Assembly (NCBI RefSeq): GCF_023617305.1 | Contig: NZ_CP081485.1 | Span: 589,001 to 653,000, forward strand | DNA: 64,000 nt | Direction of reading: 5' to 3' | Source of the DNA: Methanobrevibacter sp. TLL-48-HuF1 | Lineage (GTDB): Archaea > Methanobacteriota > Methanobacteria > Methanobacteriales > Methanobacteriaceae | Part shown: in pieces, positions 8,489-19,139 of the stretch | Numbering within the stretch: the stretch's first letter is position 1 | How the letters are laid out: each line of letters starts with the position of its first letter | Program-made: the position numbers and the translations under genes | Notes under the pieces: model-generated | What the model saw: the letters and a program-made list of their open reading frames with translations, nothing else | Database searches by the model: none | What the model was told of the DNA's origin: nothing

Positions 8489-11400
8489 TTATTCCCCATC
8501 AATATGTTCATTTAAAGATTTTACATTAATTTCATTATTTTGAACAGCTTCAATAGCATTTAAAGCAGCCCTAGCTCCTGACAATGTTGTAACATAAGGT
8601 ATACCAAGTTCAATAGCTAAACGCCTAATTATATATCCGTCTTTAGCTGACTGTTTACCTTCTGAAGTATTAATGATTAAATTAATTTCTTTGTTTAAAA
8701 TTGCATCCCTGATGTTTGGAGATCCCTGAGATACTTTTTTAATTTTTTCAATATCAACACCTTTTGCAGCATCAGCAGTTCCATTAGTTGCTACAAGTTC
8801 AAAACCTAAATTAGCTGCTTTTTCAGCAATTGGGCGTATTTTCTTTTTGTCCTGTTCTTTTACACTAATGAAAATTTTACCTTCTTTCGGTAAATCCATA
8901 CCTGCAGCAAGCTGGGATTTGTAAAATGCCATTCCAAAGTTTTCATCTATACCAATACTTTCACCGGTAGATTTCATTTCAGGTCCAAGTACAGTATCGG
9001 ATTCAGGAAGTTTTAAGAATGGGAAAACAGATTCTTTTACAGCAACATGGTCAATTTTTATTTCTTTAGTTAAATTAAAGTCTTTTAATTTAGCTCCAGT
9101 CATAATCCAAGTAGCTACTTTAGCCAATGGCACTCCAATAGCTTTACTTACAAATGGAACTGTTCTACTTGCACGAGGATTAGCTTCAATAATATAAACC
9201 ATTTCTTCATCAAGCTTAACTGCATACTGAATATTCATTAAACCTTTAACATCCAATTCTAAAGCTAACTTAGTACTGTATTCACGAATAGTGTTAAGAA
9301 TGTGTTCAGGAATAGTTTGAGGTGGAATTACACAAGCAGAATCTCCAGAGTGAACACCGGCCTCTTCAATATGTTCCATAATTCCAGCTATAAATACTTC
9401 TTCACCGTCACATAATACATCTACATCTAACTCAATAGCATCTTCTAAAAATTTGTCCACTAAAATAGGATGTTCCGGTGAAACTTTTACAGCTTCCTTC
9501 ATATATTCCTCAAGCTCATTATTGTCATAAACAATTTCCATAGCCCTTCCACCAATAACATATGACGGACGTACTAAAACAGGGAATGTAATCCTTTCTG
9601 CAATTTCTTTTGCTTCTTCGAAAGAATTGGCTGTTCCATATGGTGCCTGATGAATATGTAATTTATTTAAGAGTTGTGCAAACAATTCTCTGTCTTCAAC
9701 ACCATCAATACTTTCATATGGTGTTCCCAATATTTTAACACCTGCATTAGCTAATGGCACTGCTAAATTAATAGAAGTCTGACCACCAAACTGAACAATA
9801 ACTCCGTCAGGTTTTTCCTGATCTATAATTCCCATTACATCTTCAAAAGTAATTGGTTCAAAGAAGAGTTTATCAGAAATATCATAATCAGTACTTACAG
9901 TTTCAGGGTTGTTGTTAATTAAAATAGTTTCAATTCCTTCCTCTTTTAGAGCAAGTGAAGAATGTACACAGCAGTAATCAAATTCAATACCCTGACCTAT
10001 CCTAATAGGCCCTGCACCTAAAATAACGATTTTCTTTTTATTGGATGATTTGAGTTCGTTACCTGAATCATATGTACTGTAATAATATGGAGTTTTAGCT
10101 TCAAATTCAGCAGCACATGTATCAACCATTTTATAGGACTGTTTTATATTGAATCTGTTAAGCAGGTTTCTAATATATTCTTCAGTCTGACCGGATAAAA
10201 TAGCCAATCGTTTATTGGAACATCCCATCTGTTTAGCTTTTCTCAGGAAGTCTGTATCATTTAATTTTTCTTCTGTAACTTCATTTTCAAAATTAACAAT
10301 GTTTCTGATTTTGTATAAGAAGAATTTGTCGATGTTGGTTAATTTTTGAATCTTATCCAAATCCATTCCATCTTTAATAGCTGAATATAACTGGAATAAT
10401 CGCTCATCAGTAGGATTAGCCAGATTATCTTCAGTGTATTCAACATATTCAAACCCGTCATGACCCATATCAAGTGATCGGATAGCTTTTTGGATTGCTT
10501 CTTCAAATGTTCTACCGATTGCCATTACTTCACCGGTAGCTTTCATTTGAACACCAATTTCACGGTTGATTCCTCTGAATTTATCAAATGGCCATCTTGG
10601 GATTTTTACAACTACATAATCAATAGCCGGTTCAAAGGAAGCAGGGGTTTCTTTAGTAATATCATTTTTGATTTCATCTAAAGTCATTCCCAAAGCTATT
10701 TTAGAAGAAATTTTAGCTATTGGATAACCTGTTGCTTTAGATGCAAGTGCACTACTTCTACTTACCCTCGGATTTACTTCAATTACCTTGTATTCTCCGG
10801 TTTCCGGATTAACTGCAAATTGAATATTACATCCGCCCTGAATACCTAAAGCTCTGATAATTTTAATGGAAGCATCCCTTAATGCCTGTGAATCCCTATC
10901 ATTTAAATTTTGAGCAGGAGCTACAACAACACTTTCACCAGTATGAATTCCCATAGGGTCTATGTTTTCCATGTTACATACAATGATGCATGTGTCTTCT
11001 TTATCTCTCATTACTTCATATTCAAATTCTTTCCAGCCTAAAACAGATTCGTCAATAAGAACCTGATTGATGAAACTCATATCCAGTCCGTGAGTAGCTA
11101 TTTCAATTAATTCTTCTTCATTGTAAGCTACTCCACCACCGGTTCCTCCAAGTGTAAATGCAGGCCTTACAATTACTGGATAACCAATGTCTTTTACTGC
11201 TTCTATAGCTTCTTCAACACTTTCTACAGCATGGCATTTTGGAATAGGTTCATTGAGTTTATCCATAAAATGACCAAACAAATCACGATCTTCTACATCC
11301 TTGATTGTCTGAATATCAGAACCTAAAACTTTAATTCCTTCAAGTAAACCTAAATCTCCAAGTCCTGTAGCAATATTTAATCCTGTTTGTCCACCCATAG

Positions 11401-11665
11401 TTGGTAAAATTGCATCGACTTTTTCTTTTTTAATAATTTCTGAAACAATTTCAGGAGTTAATGGTTCGGTATAAACAGTATCTGCCATATCCATATCAGT
11501 TTGAATAGTAGCAGGATTACTGTTAACAAGGACGGTTTCAATTCCCTCTTCTCTTAGTGATTTACATGCTTGTGAACCAGAATAATCAAATTCCGCTGCT
11601 TGACCAATTTGAATAGGTCCAGAACCGATTATTAATACTTTTTTAATATCCTTATCAATAGGCAT
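8489..11665 (-). CDS. carB: Carbamoyl-phosphate synthase, large subunit
   Basis: 1058 residues, full length. Two homologous ATP-grasp halves begin at [15 protein letters not shown] and at [16 protein letters not shown] (about 545). The first phosphorylates bicarbonate and the second carbamate. The last 130 or so residues form the MGS-like allosteric domain. The product feeds pyrimidine and arginine synthesis. GAGGATT precedes the ATG. carA lies about 40 bases upstream on the same strand, and the pair is evidently one operon. Confidence 0.98.
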   Translation of the reverse strand: MPIDKDIKKVLIIGSGPIQIGQAAEFDYSGSQACKSLREEGIETVLVNSNPATIQTDMDMADTVYTEPLTPEIVSEIIKKEKVDAILPTMGGQTGLNIATGLGDLGLLEGIKVLGSDIQTIKDVEDRDLFGHFMDKLNEPIPKCHAVESVEEAIEAVKDIGYPVIVRPAFTLGGTGGGVAYNEEELIEIATHGLDMSFINQVLIDESVLGWKEFEYEVMRDKEDTCIIVCNMENIDPMGIHTGESVVVAPAQNLNDRDSQALRDASIKIIRALGIQGGCNIQFAVNPETGEYKVIEVNPRVSRSSALASKATGYPIAKISSKIALGMTLDEIKNDITKETPASFEPAIDYVVVKIPRWPFDKFRGINREIGVQMKATGEVMAIGRTFEEAIQKAIRSLDMGHDGFEYVEYTEDNLANPTDERLFQLYSAIKDGMDLDKIQKLTNIDKFFLYKIRNIVNFENEVTEEKLNDTDFLRKAKQMGCSNKRLAILSGQTEEYIRNLLNRFNIKQSYKMVDTCAAEFEAKTPYYYSTYDSGNELKSSNKKKIVILGAGPIRIGQGIEFDYCCVHSSLALKEEGIETILINNNPETVSTDYDISDKLFFEPITFEDVMGIIDQEKPDGVIVQFGGQTSINLAVPLANAGVKILGTPYESIDGVEDRELFAQLLNKLHIHQAPYGTANSFEEAKEIAERITFPVLVRPSYVIGGRAMEIVYDNNELEEYMKEAVKVSPEHPILVDKFLEDAIELDVDVLCDGEEVFIAGIMEHIEEAGVHSGDSACVIPPQTIPEHILNTIREYSTKLALELDVKGLMNIQYAVKLDEEMVYIIEANPRASRTVPFVSKAIGVPLAKVATWIMTGAKLKDFNLTKEIKIDHVAVKESVFPFLKLPESDTVLGPEMKSTGESIGIDENFGMAFYKSQLAAGMDLPKEGKIFISVKEQDKKKIRPIAEKAANLGFELVATNGTADAAKGVDIEKIKKVSQGSPNIRDAILNKEINLIINTSEGKQSAKDGYIIRRLAIELGIPYVTTLSGARAALNAIEAVQNNEINVKSLNEHIDGE

Positions 11666-11704
11666 TTTGTAATCCTCATTAATTTTTATTATAAAATGGT
11701 AATC

Positions 11705-12787
11705 TTAATATTCATCCATCATCTGACTAAATTTATCAAAAACATATCTTGTATCATTTGGACCCGGTCCTGCTTCAGGATGGTACTGAATACAGTGAAC
11801 AGGCAATTCCTTATGTGAAAAACCTTCAGGAGTTCCATCATTTAGATTTACTTGAGTTAAAACTAAGTCAGTCTCATTAATAGACTCTTTATCAATAGTA
11901 AATCCGTGATTTTGAGAAGTGATATACACTTTGCCGGTTTGCAAATCTTTTACTGGCTGATTTGCCCCTCTGTGTCCAAATTTCATTTTGTAAGACTTAG
12001 CTCCAAAAGATTTAGCTACTAACTGCTGACCCATACAAATTCCAAAAATAGGCAATCTTTCAGATAATTTTTGAACTGTACTGATAGTTTCATATACTCT
12101 ATCCGGATTTCCAGGTCCAGAAGTAATCATCAGACCGTCAGGAGAGTAATCCAAAATAGTTTTATAATCAGTATCATATGGGAACAAAACAACTCCGATT
12201 CCACGTTCCAAAAAGTTGTTTATAATATTCTTCTTAACACCGCAGTCAATTAAAGCTACTTTTTTGTTGGCATCTTCATCAAAAACTTTAATTTCTTTAG
12301 TGGATACCTGCGGCACCACATCTATATCAATAATACTTGGCTGAACACGTGCAAGTTCTATCAATTCGTCATCAGGAATATCTTCAGTTGAAATAGCTGC
12401 TTTCATTGAACCTTCCTCACGAATTTTAAGAGTCAAATCACGTGTGTCGATTCCGCTAATTCCCGGAGTTTCAAATTCATTTAAAAAATCATCTAAAGTT
12501 TTCTGTGGTGAAAAATTAGAAACTTCTCTGCAAACTTCCCTTACAACAAAACCTTCAGCTTGAATTTTATCTGACTGATACCATTCTTCACTTACCCCAT
12601 AATTTCCCTCTAAAGGATAAGTAGACATTAATATTTCTCCTTTAAAAGAAGGATCAGTTAAAGATTCAGTATAACCAACCATACCAGTTGAAAAAACAAG
12701 TTCCCCTACCTTAGTAGTTTCATAACCGAAACCATCACCTTTTAAAACTGTACCATCTTCCAAAGCTAATTTAGCCATTTTTACCAT
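11705..12787 (-). CDS. carA: Carbamoyl-phosphate synthase, small (glutaminase) subunit
   Basis: 360 residues. It hydrolyses glutamine and passes ammonia to CarB. The C-terminal class I glutamine amidotransferase domain shows the nucleophile in GICMGQQL and the His/Glu pair in [12 protein letters not shown]. The N-terminal CPSase small domain starts [16 protein letters not shown]. The ATG at 12787 has GGTGAT exactly three bases upstream, the spacing seen at many genes here, so it is preferred over the ATG three codons later. A TATA-like box lies in the AT-rich gap at about 12836-12852. Confidence 0.98.
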   Translation of the reverse strand: MVKMAKLALEDGTVLKGDGFGYETTKVGELVFSTGMVGYTESLTDPSFKGEILMSTYPLEGNYGVSEEWYQSDKIQAEGFVVREVCREVSNFSPQKTLDDFLNEFETPGISGIDTRDLTLKIREEGSMKAAISTEDIPDDELIELARVQPSIIDIDVVPQVSTKEIKVFDEDANKKVALIDCGVKKNIINNFLERGIGVVLFPYDTDYKTILDYSPDGLMITSGPGNPDRVYETISTVQKLSERLPIFGICMGQQLVAKSFGAKSYKMKFGHRGANQPVKDLQTGKVYITSQNHGFTIDKESINETDLVLTQVNLNDGTPEGFSHKELPVHCIQYHPEAGPGPNDTRYVFDKFSQMMDEY

Positions 12788-12859
12788 TAAATCACCATTG
12801 TAAAAAAATAATAATCATCTATCTTTAATAATTATGATTTTTATATATTATTAAATTTA

Positions 12860-13522
12860 TCATTTTTTAGCCCAAAATACTGCAAAAACATAATATTTAT
12901 ACGGAATTCCAATATAATTAAATCCTGCATTTTTCAAACATTCCACTTGAAAATCCACAGAACTTGGTTTATCATAAGTTCTTCTAATTTTAGCTTCTTC
13001 ATAAGCTTTCTCACTAATTTCACCAGTATGTTCATCAAGTTTTAATTTAAAATAATCTTCAACACCCTTATTAGGATTTAAAACCTGATCTGCATTGACA
13101 AAGTTTCCGCCATCATTTAATAAATCAGCATACTTTTCAATTAAAAATTTCTTTTCTTCTCCAGTTAAATGATGAATAGAAAGAGAAGATATAACTATAT
13201 CAAATTTCGTGTCAAATTCATGAGTCAGATAATTATCACATATAAATGAAATATTGTCATTGCCCTCAAATCTTTTTTCAGCTTCTTTCAGCATTTCCTC
13301 AGCCAAATCAATAAGAACAATTTCTGCATTGGGATATTTTTCAAGTAAAAATTGGGACAAAATACCTGTTCCTGCACCTAAATCTAAAACTTTCGGATTA
13401 TCTTTTTCAAAATCAATACAATCAATAGCTACTCCATAGAAATCATCGAAACATGGTATTAAAGCTCTCCTTTCACTATCATATTCTTTAGCTTTTTGGT
13501 TGAATTTATTTACAACAGACAT
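12860..13522 (-). CDS. Class I SAM-dependent methyltransferase
   Basis: 220 residues from the ATG at 13522. GGTGAT, which includes the nadC stop region, lies 6 bases upstream. Motif I is VLDLGAGTGILSQ and motif II the acidic ENAEIVLIDLAEEML-like stretch, both typical of the SAM-binding Rossmann fold. The substrate is not evident; it resembles small-molecule methyltransferases of the UbiE/Tam type. It starts five bases after the nadC stop on the same strand, so it is translated from the nadC transcript. Confidence 0.85.
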   Translation of the reverse strand: MSVVNKFNQKAKEYDSERRALIPCFDDFYGVAIDCIDFEKDNPKVLDLGAGTGILSQFLLEKYPNAEIVLIDLAEEMLKEAEKRFEGNDNISFICDNYLTHEFDTKFDIVISSLSIHHLTGEEKKFLIEKYADLLNDGGNFVNADQVLNPNKGVEDYFKLKLDEHTGEISEKAYEEAKIRRTYDKPSSVDFQVECLKNAGFNYIGIPYKYYVFAVFWAKK

Positions 13523-13526
13523 GTTT

Positions 13527-14357
13527 TTAATCACCAAGTATTCTTAAAGAAAAGTTTAAGCTTCTGCTTGAATGAGTTAAAGCTCCAAGAGAAATTATAT
13601 CAATACCTAATTTAGCATAATCCACAATATTTTCAGCAGTGATTCCTCCAGAAACTTCAATTAAAGAATTATCACGAATATTTAATTTAATTAACTCGTT
13701 TAAAACCTCTTCAACTTTTTCAGGAGACATATTATCCAACATTACAATGTCTGCTTTATTTTCAACACAGTCAATAGCATCCTTTAGAGATTCAACTTCT
13801 ATTTCAATTTTTTTAGAAAAACTGACATTTTCTTTAGCTTTTAAAAGTGTTTCCAAAGGAGTTCCAACACTGGCTATATGATTGTCCTTAATTAAAACCA
13901 TATCATCAAGGGAAAATCTATGTGTATCAGCACCACCGATTTTCAATGCCTGTTTGTCAAATTTTCCAATAGCAGGCAATGTTTTACGGGTTCCTGCAAT
14001 TATTACATCATAATCTTTTACCAGATTAACATGATAATCAGCAGCACTAGCTACACCGCTCATTCTCATAATCAGATTTAGTGCAGAGCGCTCAAGCAAT
14101 AATATTGTCCTTGCATCACCTTTTAAACTCATCAGCAAATCATTTTCAGCTATTTTATTTCCGTCTTTTAAATTAAAAATTACTTGGACATTTTTAGACT
14201 CAAACATTTCTTTGATGATGTCAATACCTGCTAAAATACCTTTATCTTTAGAAATAATATGGGCATTTACAATTTTATCTTCATTAACTACTGCTTCAGA
14301 CGTAATATCCCCAAAACCTTCATCCTCTTCAAGCATGTACTCAATTATTTTATCCAA
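13527..14357 (-). CDS. nadC: Nicotinate-nucleotide pyrophosphorylase (quinolinate phosphoribosyltransferase)
   Basis: 276 residues. It converts quinolinate and PRPP to nicotinate mononucleotide in de novo NAD synthesis. Family motifs are EDEGFGDITSEAV at the N-terminus, ERSALNLIMRMSGVA, GTRKTLP, KIGGADTHRF and KDNHI in the PRPP/quinolinate site, and VSGGIT near the C-terminus. The start appears to be TTG at 14357, because GGTGAT lies three bases before it. nadA is encoded about 1.7 kb away on the other strand. Confidence 0.96.
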   Translation of the reverse strand: MDKIIEYMLEEDEGFGDITSEAVVNEDKIVNAHIISKDKGILAGIDIIKEMFESKNVQVIFNLKDGNKIAENDLLMSLKGDARTILLLERSALNLIMRMSGVASAADYHVNLVKDYDVIIAGTRKTLPAIGKFDKQALKIGGADTHRFSLDDMVLIKDNHIASVGTPLETLLKAKENVSFSKKIEIEVESLKDAIDCVENKADIVMLDNMSPEKVEEVLNELIKLNIRDNSLIEVSGGITAENIVDYAKLGIDIISLGALTHSSRSLNFSLRILGD

Positions 14358-14424
14358 AAAATCACCAAAATTTTAAATTATATGTTGATATATATTTCTA
14401 TTATAATATATAATAAGTGATTAA

Positions 14425-15327
14425 ATGGAAATTACATTTTTAGGAACCTCTTCAGCAGTTCATTCATATACTAGAAATCATCCAGGGATAATTTTAAAAG
14501 CATTTGGTGAAGTTATGTTGTTTGATTGTGGAGAATCTACCCAAAGACAGTTAATATATGCAAAAATAAGTCCAATGAAAATATCCAAGATTTTTATTAG
14601 TCATTATCATGGAGATCATATATTGGGACTTCCAGGGTTATTACAATCTTTGAATTTTAGAGGAAGAGAAAAGCCATTAAAAATATATGGGCCAAAAGGC
14701 ATTAAACAAGTTGAAAATGCAATTTATTCTTTAGGTTACTGTAAATTTGATTTTCCAGTTGAATTTATAGAAATTAATAGTGGAACAATCGTTGAAACTG
14801 CTGAATATATAATTAAATCCCAAGAAGTTAAGCATAATGTAATTAATCTTGCATATTCAATAGAAGAAAAGAAAAAACCAAGGTTTTTAAGAGAAAAAGC
14901 CATTGAACTTGGCGTTCCAGTAGGTCCTCTTTTTGGAAAACTGCATAATGGTGAAGAAATTGAAGTAAACGGGAAAATCATAAAACCCGAACAAGTTCTT
15001 GGAGCTGCCAGAAAAGGAATAAAAATCACATATTCAGGAGATACCCGACCATGTGATGAAATGATTGAATTTGCAAAAAACAGCACTTTGCTAATCCATG
15101 AGTCAACATACACACTTGAAGATGAAGACAAAGCTAGAGAAAATTTCCATTCAACATCACAGGATGCAGCTACAATAGCTAAATGCTCCAACAGTAAACA
15201 ATTAATATTAACTCACATCAGTACACGATATACTGATACTGAGGATTTATTAAAAGAAGCTAAACAAGTTTTTGAAAATGTTGAAGTTGCAGACGATTTA
15301 ATGACAATAGAAATTTTAAGTGCATAA
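14425..15327 (+). CDS. rnz: Ribonuclease Z, tRNA 3'-processing
   Basis: 300 residues, metallo-beta-lactamase fold. It removes 3' trailers from precursor tRNAs. The zinc motif HYHGDH (HxHxDH) is at about 54-59. The C-terminal HxST and THIS..Y parts (ENFHSTSQDAA, ILTHISTRY) complete the site. Length fits the short (dimeric) RNase Z of archaea. GTGATTAA precedes the ATG. The MscS-like gene begins 1 base after its stop. Confidence 0.95.
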   Translation: MEITFLGTSSAVHSYTRNHPGIILKAFGEVMLFDCGESTQRQLIYAKISPMKISKIFISHYHGDHILGLPGLLQSLNFRGREKPLKIYGPKGIKQVENAIYSLGYCKFDFPVEFIEINSGTIVETAEYIIKSQEVKHNVINLAYSIEEKKKPRFLREKAIELGVPVGPLFGKLHNGEEIEVNGKIIKPEQVLGAARKGIKITYSGDTRPCDEMIEFAKNSTLLIHESTYTLEDEDKARENFHSTSQDAATIAKCSNSKQLILTHISTRYTDTEDLLKEAKQVFENVEVADDLMTIEILSA

Positions 15328-15328
15328 T

Positions 15329-16072
15329 ATGAATATTATAGATATGTTAGAAGATCCTATTTCAAAATTAATCTTCATTTTAACGATTATAGTTGCTACA
15401 AGTATTATTGTAAGGCTTGTAGCTTATTTAATGAATAAAATAAAAAGATTTAAAAAAGACATTACTCTGATTTATCTTATTAGAGACATTATAAATTATA
15501 TAATTTATTTTATAGCATTAATGTCTATATTGCAAATATTTGATATAAATCTGGCAGGAACCTTGTTAAGTTTAGGAATCGTAGGTATTGCAGTAAGTTT
15601 TGCAGCTAAAGATCTTATATCCAATTTCTTTTCAGGAATTTTGCTGATAATGGGCAGAAGCGTTAAAGTTGGAGATACTCTTGAAATCAAAGAAATGAAA
15701 GGAACTGTAGAAACAATAAGCCTCAGATCAACAACTATTAGGGATGACAATGGTGTGTTAAGCAATATTCCAAATTCCATATTAACCAACAACACTTATT
15801 TACAATACAATAAAAAAGAAAGGCACAGAGTAGATTTAACTATTGGGATAGGTTTGAATATAGATATTAAAGAATTTGAAACATATATTTTAGATTTTAT
15901 AAACAGACAAAAAGGTATTCTAAAAAATCCAAAAGCTCAAGTTTTTTCAAAAGGCATAAATTTTGAAGAAAGCACACTAAAAATATCATTTTGGATAAAA
16001 GACTTTAATAAAAAAGAAAAATATAAATCAATTATTACTAACGAAATTAGAAAGTATGTTAACAATAGGTGA
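15329..16072 (+). CDS. Small mechanosensitive ion channel (MscS family)
   Basis: 247 residues from the ATG at 15329. An in-frame GTG at 15320 would overlap rnz. There are three predicted helices in the first 110 residues. The pore-lining segment has the glycine/alanine-rich pattern GIVGIAVSFAAKDLISNFFSG of MscS TM3. The following beta domain contains VGDTLEIKEMKGTVETISLRST, the classical MscS signature. The channel opens on membrane tension to release solutes. nadA starts 5 bases after its stop. Confidence 0.9.
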   Translation: MNIIDMLEDPISKLIFILTIIVATSIIVRLVAYLMNKIKRFKKDITLIYLIRDIINYIIYFIALMSILQIFDINLAGTLLSLGIVGIAVSFAAKDLISNFFSGILLIMGRSVKVGDTLEIKEMKGTVETISLRSTTIRDDNGVLSNIPNSILTNNTYLQYNKKERHRVDLTIGIGLNIDIKEFETYILDFINRQKGILKNPKAQVFSKGINFEESTLKISFWIKDFNKKEKYKSIITNEIRKYVNNR

Positions 16073-16077
16073 AAATA

Positions 16078-16995
16078 ATGAGTGGGTCTTTACAAGATGA
16101 AATTAAACAATTAAAAGATGAAAAAAATGCAATAATCCTTGCACATAATTATCAGCCTAAAGAAATTCAAGAAATAGCTGATTTCCTTGGAGATTCATTA
16201 GAATTATGTATGAAAGCTGCTGAAATAGAAGATAAAGATTTGGTTATTTTCTGTGGAGTGGATTTTATGGCTGAAACTGCTTATATCTTAAATCCAGATA
16301 AAAAAATTGTAATTCCGGATTTAGAAGCAGAATGTCCTATGGCACATATGTTACCGGAAGACGAATTATTGAAAGCAAAAGAAGAACACCCTGATGCAGG
16401 AGTAATTCTTTATGTGAACAGTATTGCTGAAGCTAAACAACATGCAGATACTTTATGTACTTCAGCTAATGCACTAAAAGTTACTGAAAGTTTACCTCAA
16501 GATGAAATACTCTTCGGACCAGATAATAATTTAGGCAGTAATGTAGCTAAACAAACTTCTAAAGAAATTATACCTGTTCCAAAAGGCGGACACTGCTATG
16601 TTCACAAATTATTCCATGTTGAAGACGTTGAATTAAAAAGAAAACAACATCCAAATGCAGAAATAATTTGTCATCCAGAATGTAATATTGATGTTCAGGA
16701 AGCATGTGACAAAGTCCTCTCAACTGGAGGCATGTTAAAATATATTGCTCAAAGTGATAAAGATGAATTTGTAATTGGTACTGAAGTTGACATGATTACA
16801 AGACTTGAAAGTGAAATTTCAGGTAAAAAATTATATCCTTTACTTGAAGGAGCTATTTGCAGCACTATGAAATTACATACTTTAGAAAAAGTAAGAGATG
16901 CACTTAAAAACGAAGAACCACAAGTAACTGTTCCAAAAGAAATAGCTGAAAAATCCTTAAAAGCTACAAAACATATGCTGGAAGTATCAAAATAG
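16078..16995 (+). CDS. nadA: Quinolinate synthase
   Basis: 305 residues from the ATG at 16078; GGTG lies six bases upstream and partly overlaps the end of the MscS gene. NadA condenses iminoaspartate with dihydroxyacetone phosphate to quinolinate and carries a [4Fe-4S] cluster. Cysteines for the cluster are visible in IFCGVDFM, ICHPECN and LEGAICSTM. ILAHNYQ and FLGDSLEL are family motifs. An aspartate oxidase or dehydrogenase is not in the window. Confidence 0.96.
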   Translation: MSGSLQDEIKQLKDEKNAIILAHNYQPKEIQEIADFLGDSLELCMKAAEIEDKDLVIFCGVDFMAETAYILNPDKKIVIPDLEAECPMAHMLPEDELLKAKEEHPDAGVILYVNSIAEAKQHADTLCTSANALKVTESLPQDEILFGPDNNLGSNVAKQTSKEIIPVPKGGHCYVHKLFHVEDVELKRKQHPNAEIICHPECNIDVQEACDKVLSTGGMLKYIAQSDKDEFVIGTEVDMITRLESEISGKKLYPLLEGAICSTMKLHTLEKVRDALKNEEPQVTVPKEIAEKSLKATKHMLEVSK

Positions 16996-17030
16996 CTAGA
17001 ATAATTCTAGCTACTTAAAATCTTTTTTTT
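16993..17030 (+). terminator. Hairpin and T-run after nadA
   Basis: A near-perfect 10-base-pair inverted repeat (TAGCTAGAAT / ATTCTAGCTA, one-base centre, 16993-17013) overlaps the nadA stop codon. A run of eight to nine T follows at 17021-17029. It lies between convergent genes and could serve both strands. Confidence 0.55.
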
Positions 17031-17307
17031 AATCCATATCTTCTAAAAAACTGGATAAAAACAAATTCATTTCAATTTCTTCTCTTGAAATAAAATCATC
17101 TTCTTTAATTTTGGATTCATTACTTTTAAATGGGAAAAACTCTTTTTTAAATTTTGTTTTTAATAGCAGATTATCTTCTACTATTCGCGTTTCATCATCA
17201 AGATTATTATTTAAAAATTCCAACTGATTATTGGTCAAACCACTTATATTATACAAAATAAAACATTTATCACCAATTATACCATAATCTGCAATCTTAA
17301 CATCCAT
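17029..17307 (-). CDS. Small hypothetical protein
   Basis: 92 residues from the ATG at 17307, which has GGTGAT four bases upstream; a GTG at 17316 is an alternative. Acidic C-terminus (EEIEMNLFLSSFLEDMD), no membrane segment, no recognised motif. Its upstream signals overlap the end of the alpha/beta hydrolase gene, so the two are translationally coupled. Confidence 0.6.
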   Translation of the reverse strand: MDVKIADYGIIGDKCFILYNISGLTNNQLEFLNNNLDDETRIVEDNLLLKTKFKKEFFPFKSNESKIKEDDFISREEIEMNLFLSSFLEDMD

Positions 17308-17312
17308 TATCA

Positions 17313-18302
17313 TCACCTGAAATTTTTCATAAATTCAGATAATTCTTTTTCAATTGTTTCAAGTTCCCTAAATCCAATATGACCCAGATCAGAGTCATAA
17401 ATAATTAATTCAGAATCTTCAATTAAATTATACATTGGAATAGCATCTAAATTTGGAGGAAAGTACTGATCCTGATTTATTCCAATTATTAAAACTTTAG
17501 ATTTTATTTTATTCAAATCCTTTTCAATATCATAATCCAGAGTAGCATCATTACAATATTTAACATCAAAAATACTGTCAAGCAATCCTTCATCTCCAAA
17601 TTCATCAAATTCCACATCTAACTGATTATTGGGAATTTTGTGAAGAGCTTCTTTTGAAATGCCGAAACTGTAAACCGCCTGAGTAGCTAATCTTAATGTT
17701 CTTTCTAATGAAGAAGTATTGTTTCCAGAGTCATAATCTTCATCAGTTGAAATAATCTCATCAACTAATTTTGAGAGAATATAATTACGTCCAGCTACTT
17801 TATAACCGCTTGCTCCGGAAATAATGAAATCCGCATAGTCAGGATATAGAACTGCACAGGTTAAAGCTACAAAACCACCCATAGAGTTTCCAATAATTCC
17901 CCTAACATGAGTTATTCCGAATTTATCTTTTAAGAACTTATTTTGAAAATTAACCATATCTTCAACACTATATTTTGGAAATGAATTATTCAACCTAGTT
18001 GTTGAGGGACTGCAGGAACCCGGAGCACCTAGTTCAGAAAGTGAAATAAAAAAGAATTCATTTTTATCAAAAGGACCTCCATCATAAGATAAAGGACATA
18101 ATTTGCTAACTGAAGCATAATTTCCCAAAGAACCGTGACAGTATACAACAGCATTATTAATACATCCGTTATCATCGTATTTTGGAGTTCCGAAGGTCAT
18201 ATATTCTACAACAGCATTGTTTAACACTTCCCCATTTTGGAATCTGAAAGAATCCATAATATATTCTTCACGTTTTGAAATAAAATAATCGTCTAAATCC
18301 AT
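17313..18302 (-). CDS. Alpha/beta hydrolase, MetX (homoserine O-acetyltransferase)-like
   Basis: About 329 residues. GNSMGGFVAL is the nucleophile elbow, and DSDLGHIGF supplies the C-terminal catalytic histidine. The N-terminal FRFQNGEVLNNAVVEYMTFGT block is like MetX acyltransferases, which lack a lid domain. The first ATG of the frame is at 18317, but a TATA-like box at about 18325-18334 sits too close to it. The ATG at 18302 would fit a leaderless start, and 18257 is also possible. It may be an esterase or acyltransferase; the substrate is unknown. It is divergent from nucS. Confidence 0.8.
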   Translation of the reverse strand: MDLDDYFISKREEYIMDSFRFQNGEVLNNAVVEYMTFGTPKYDDNGCINNAVVYCHGSLGNYASVSKLCPLSYDGGPFDKNEFFFISLSELGAPGSCSPSTTRLNNSFPKYSVEDMVNFQNKFLKDKFGITHVRGIIGNSMGGFVALTCAVLYPDYADFIISGASGYKVAGRNYILSKLVDEIISTDEDYDSGNNTSSLERTLRLATQAVYSFGISKEALHKIPNNQLDVEFDEFGDEGLLDSIFDVKYCNDATLDYDIEKDLNKIKSKVLIIGINQDQYFPPNLDAIPMYNLIEDSELIIYDSDLGHIGFRELETIEKELSEFMKNFR

Positions 18303-18317
18303 AATAATAAATTTCAT

Positions 18318-18356
18318 AATAAAATATTTAAACTAAACTGCAGTAATCTTATTTTA
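18318..18356. promoter_or_regulatory. Shared divergent promoter, hydrolase / nucS
   Basis: Only about 40 bases separate the two divergent genes. One AT-rich element (AATATTTAAAC at about 18324-18334) lies about 25 bases before each likely start (18357 on plus, about 18302 on minus). Both genes lack a ribosome binding site, which fits leaderless transcripts from one bidirectional TATA region. Confidence 0.35.
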
Positions 18357-19139
18357 ATGAAATATAAAATACTAGAAAACCCAAATTGTGAAGATGCTTA
18401 TGGTTTAGTAGAAGAAGCATTAAGAAAAAAAGCTACAATAACCATATATGCCTGTTGCAAAGTTACTTATGAAGGAAGAGCATTAAGTGAATTGAATTGG
18501 GGAGAACGTATAATCCTAATAAAACCAGACGGTTCATTTTTAATACACCAGGAAAAAAAAGTAGAACCTGTAAACTGGCAACCTCCAAAATCCAAAACAA
18601 GAGGTTATATTCAAGATGACAATCTGATTTTAGAAAGTCATAGAAGAACACCTAAAGAACTATTAATCGTTGAAATCAGGAAAGTCCAATACATAACTTA
18701 TGCCAATATTGAAGACTTCGAAGAACTTGAACAGGCAGGTTATGAAAAAGATATGGGAGATATGATTATGGAAAAGCCCCATATGATTGAAGAAGGCTTT
18801 AAACCAACAGCAAGAGAATACAGTGTTGAACATGGATTTATAGATATTTTAGGAAAAGACCGTGACAATAACTTAATGATTTTAGAGTTGAAAGCACGTA
18901 AAGCAGGAGTAAGTGCTGTAAAACAACTGAAAAGATACCTTACTGACTTTGAAGATGATGACAATGACTATTTAAAAGAATGTCGCGTTCAAAAAAAGAA
19001 AATTCGAGGATTGCTTGTAGCTCCGTCACTTGGAAACGATGCTGAAGAATTACTTGAAAAAGAAGGAATTGAATTTGTTGCAGTAGAACCTCCAAAAGAG
19101 TTAAAAAGAGATAAAAAAGTAACATTAGATGCTTTTTAG
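18357..19139 (+). CDS. nucS: Endonuclease NucS
   Basis: 260 residues, the usual length for NucS/EndoMS. It cuts DNA around mismatches or branched structures and works with the sliding clamp. The N-terminal part is the DNA-binding half domain. The C-terminal RecB-like nuclease shows EHGFIDILGKD, LMILELKARKAG and QLKRYL, giving the D-ExK-Q catalytic pattern. No ribosome binding site is seen; a TATA-like box about 25 bases upstream suggests a leaderless message. Confidence 0.95.
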   Translation: MKYKILENPNCEDAYGLVEEALRKKATITIYACCKVTYEGRALSELNWGERIILIKPDGSFLIHQEKKVEPVNWQPPKSKTRGYIQDDNLILESHRRTPKELLIVEIRKVQYITYANIEDFEELEQAGYEKDMGDMIMEKPHMIEEGFKPTAREYSVEHGFIDILGKDRDNNLMILELKARKAGVSAVKQLKRYLTDFEDDDNDYLKECRVQKKKIRGLLVAPSLGNDAEELLEKEGIEFVAVEPPKELKRDKKVTLDAF

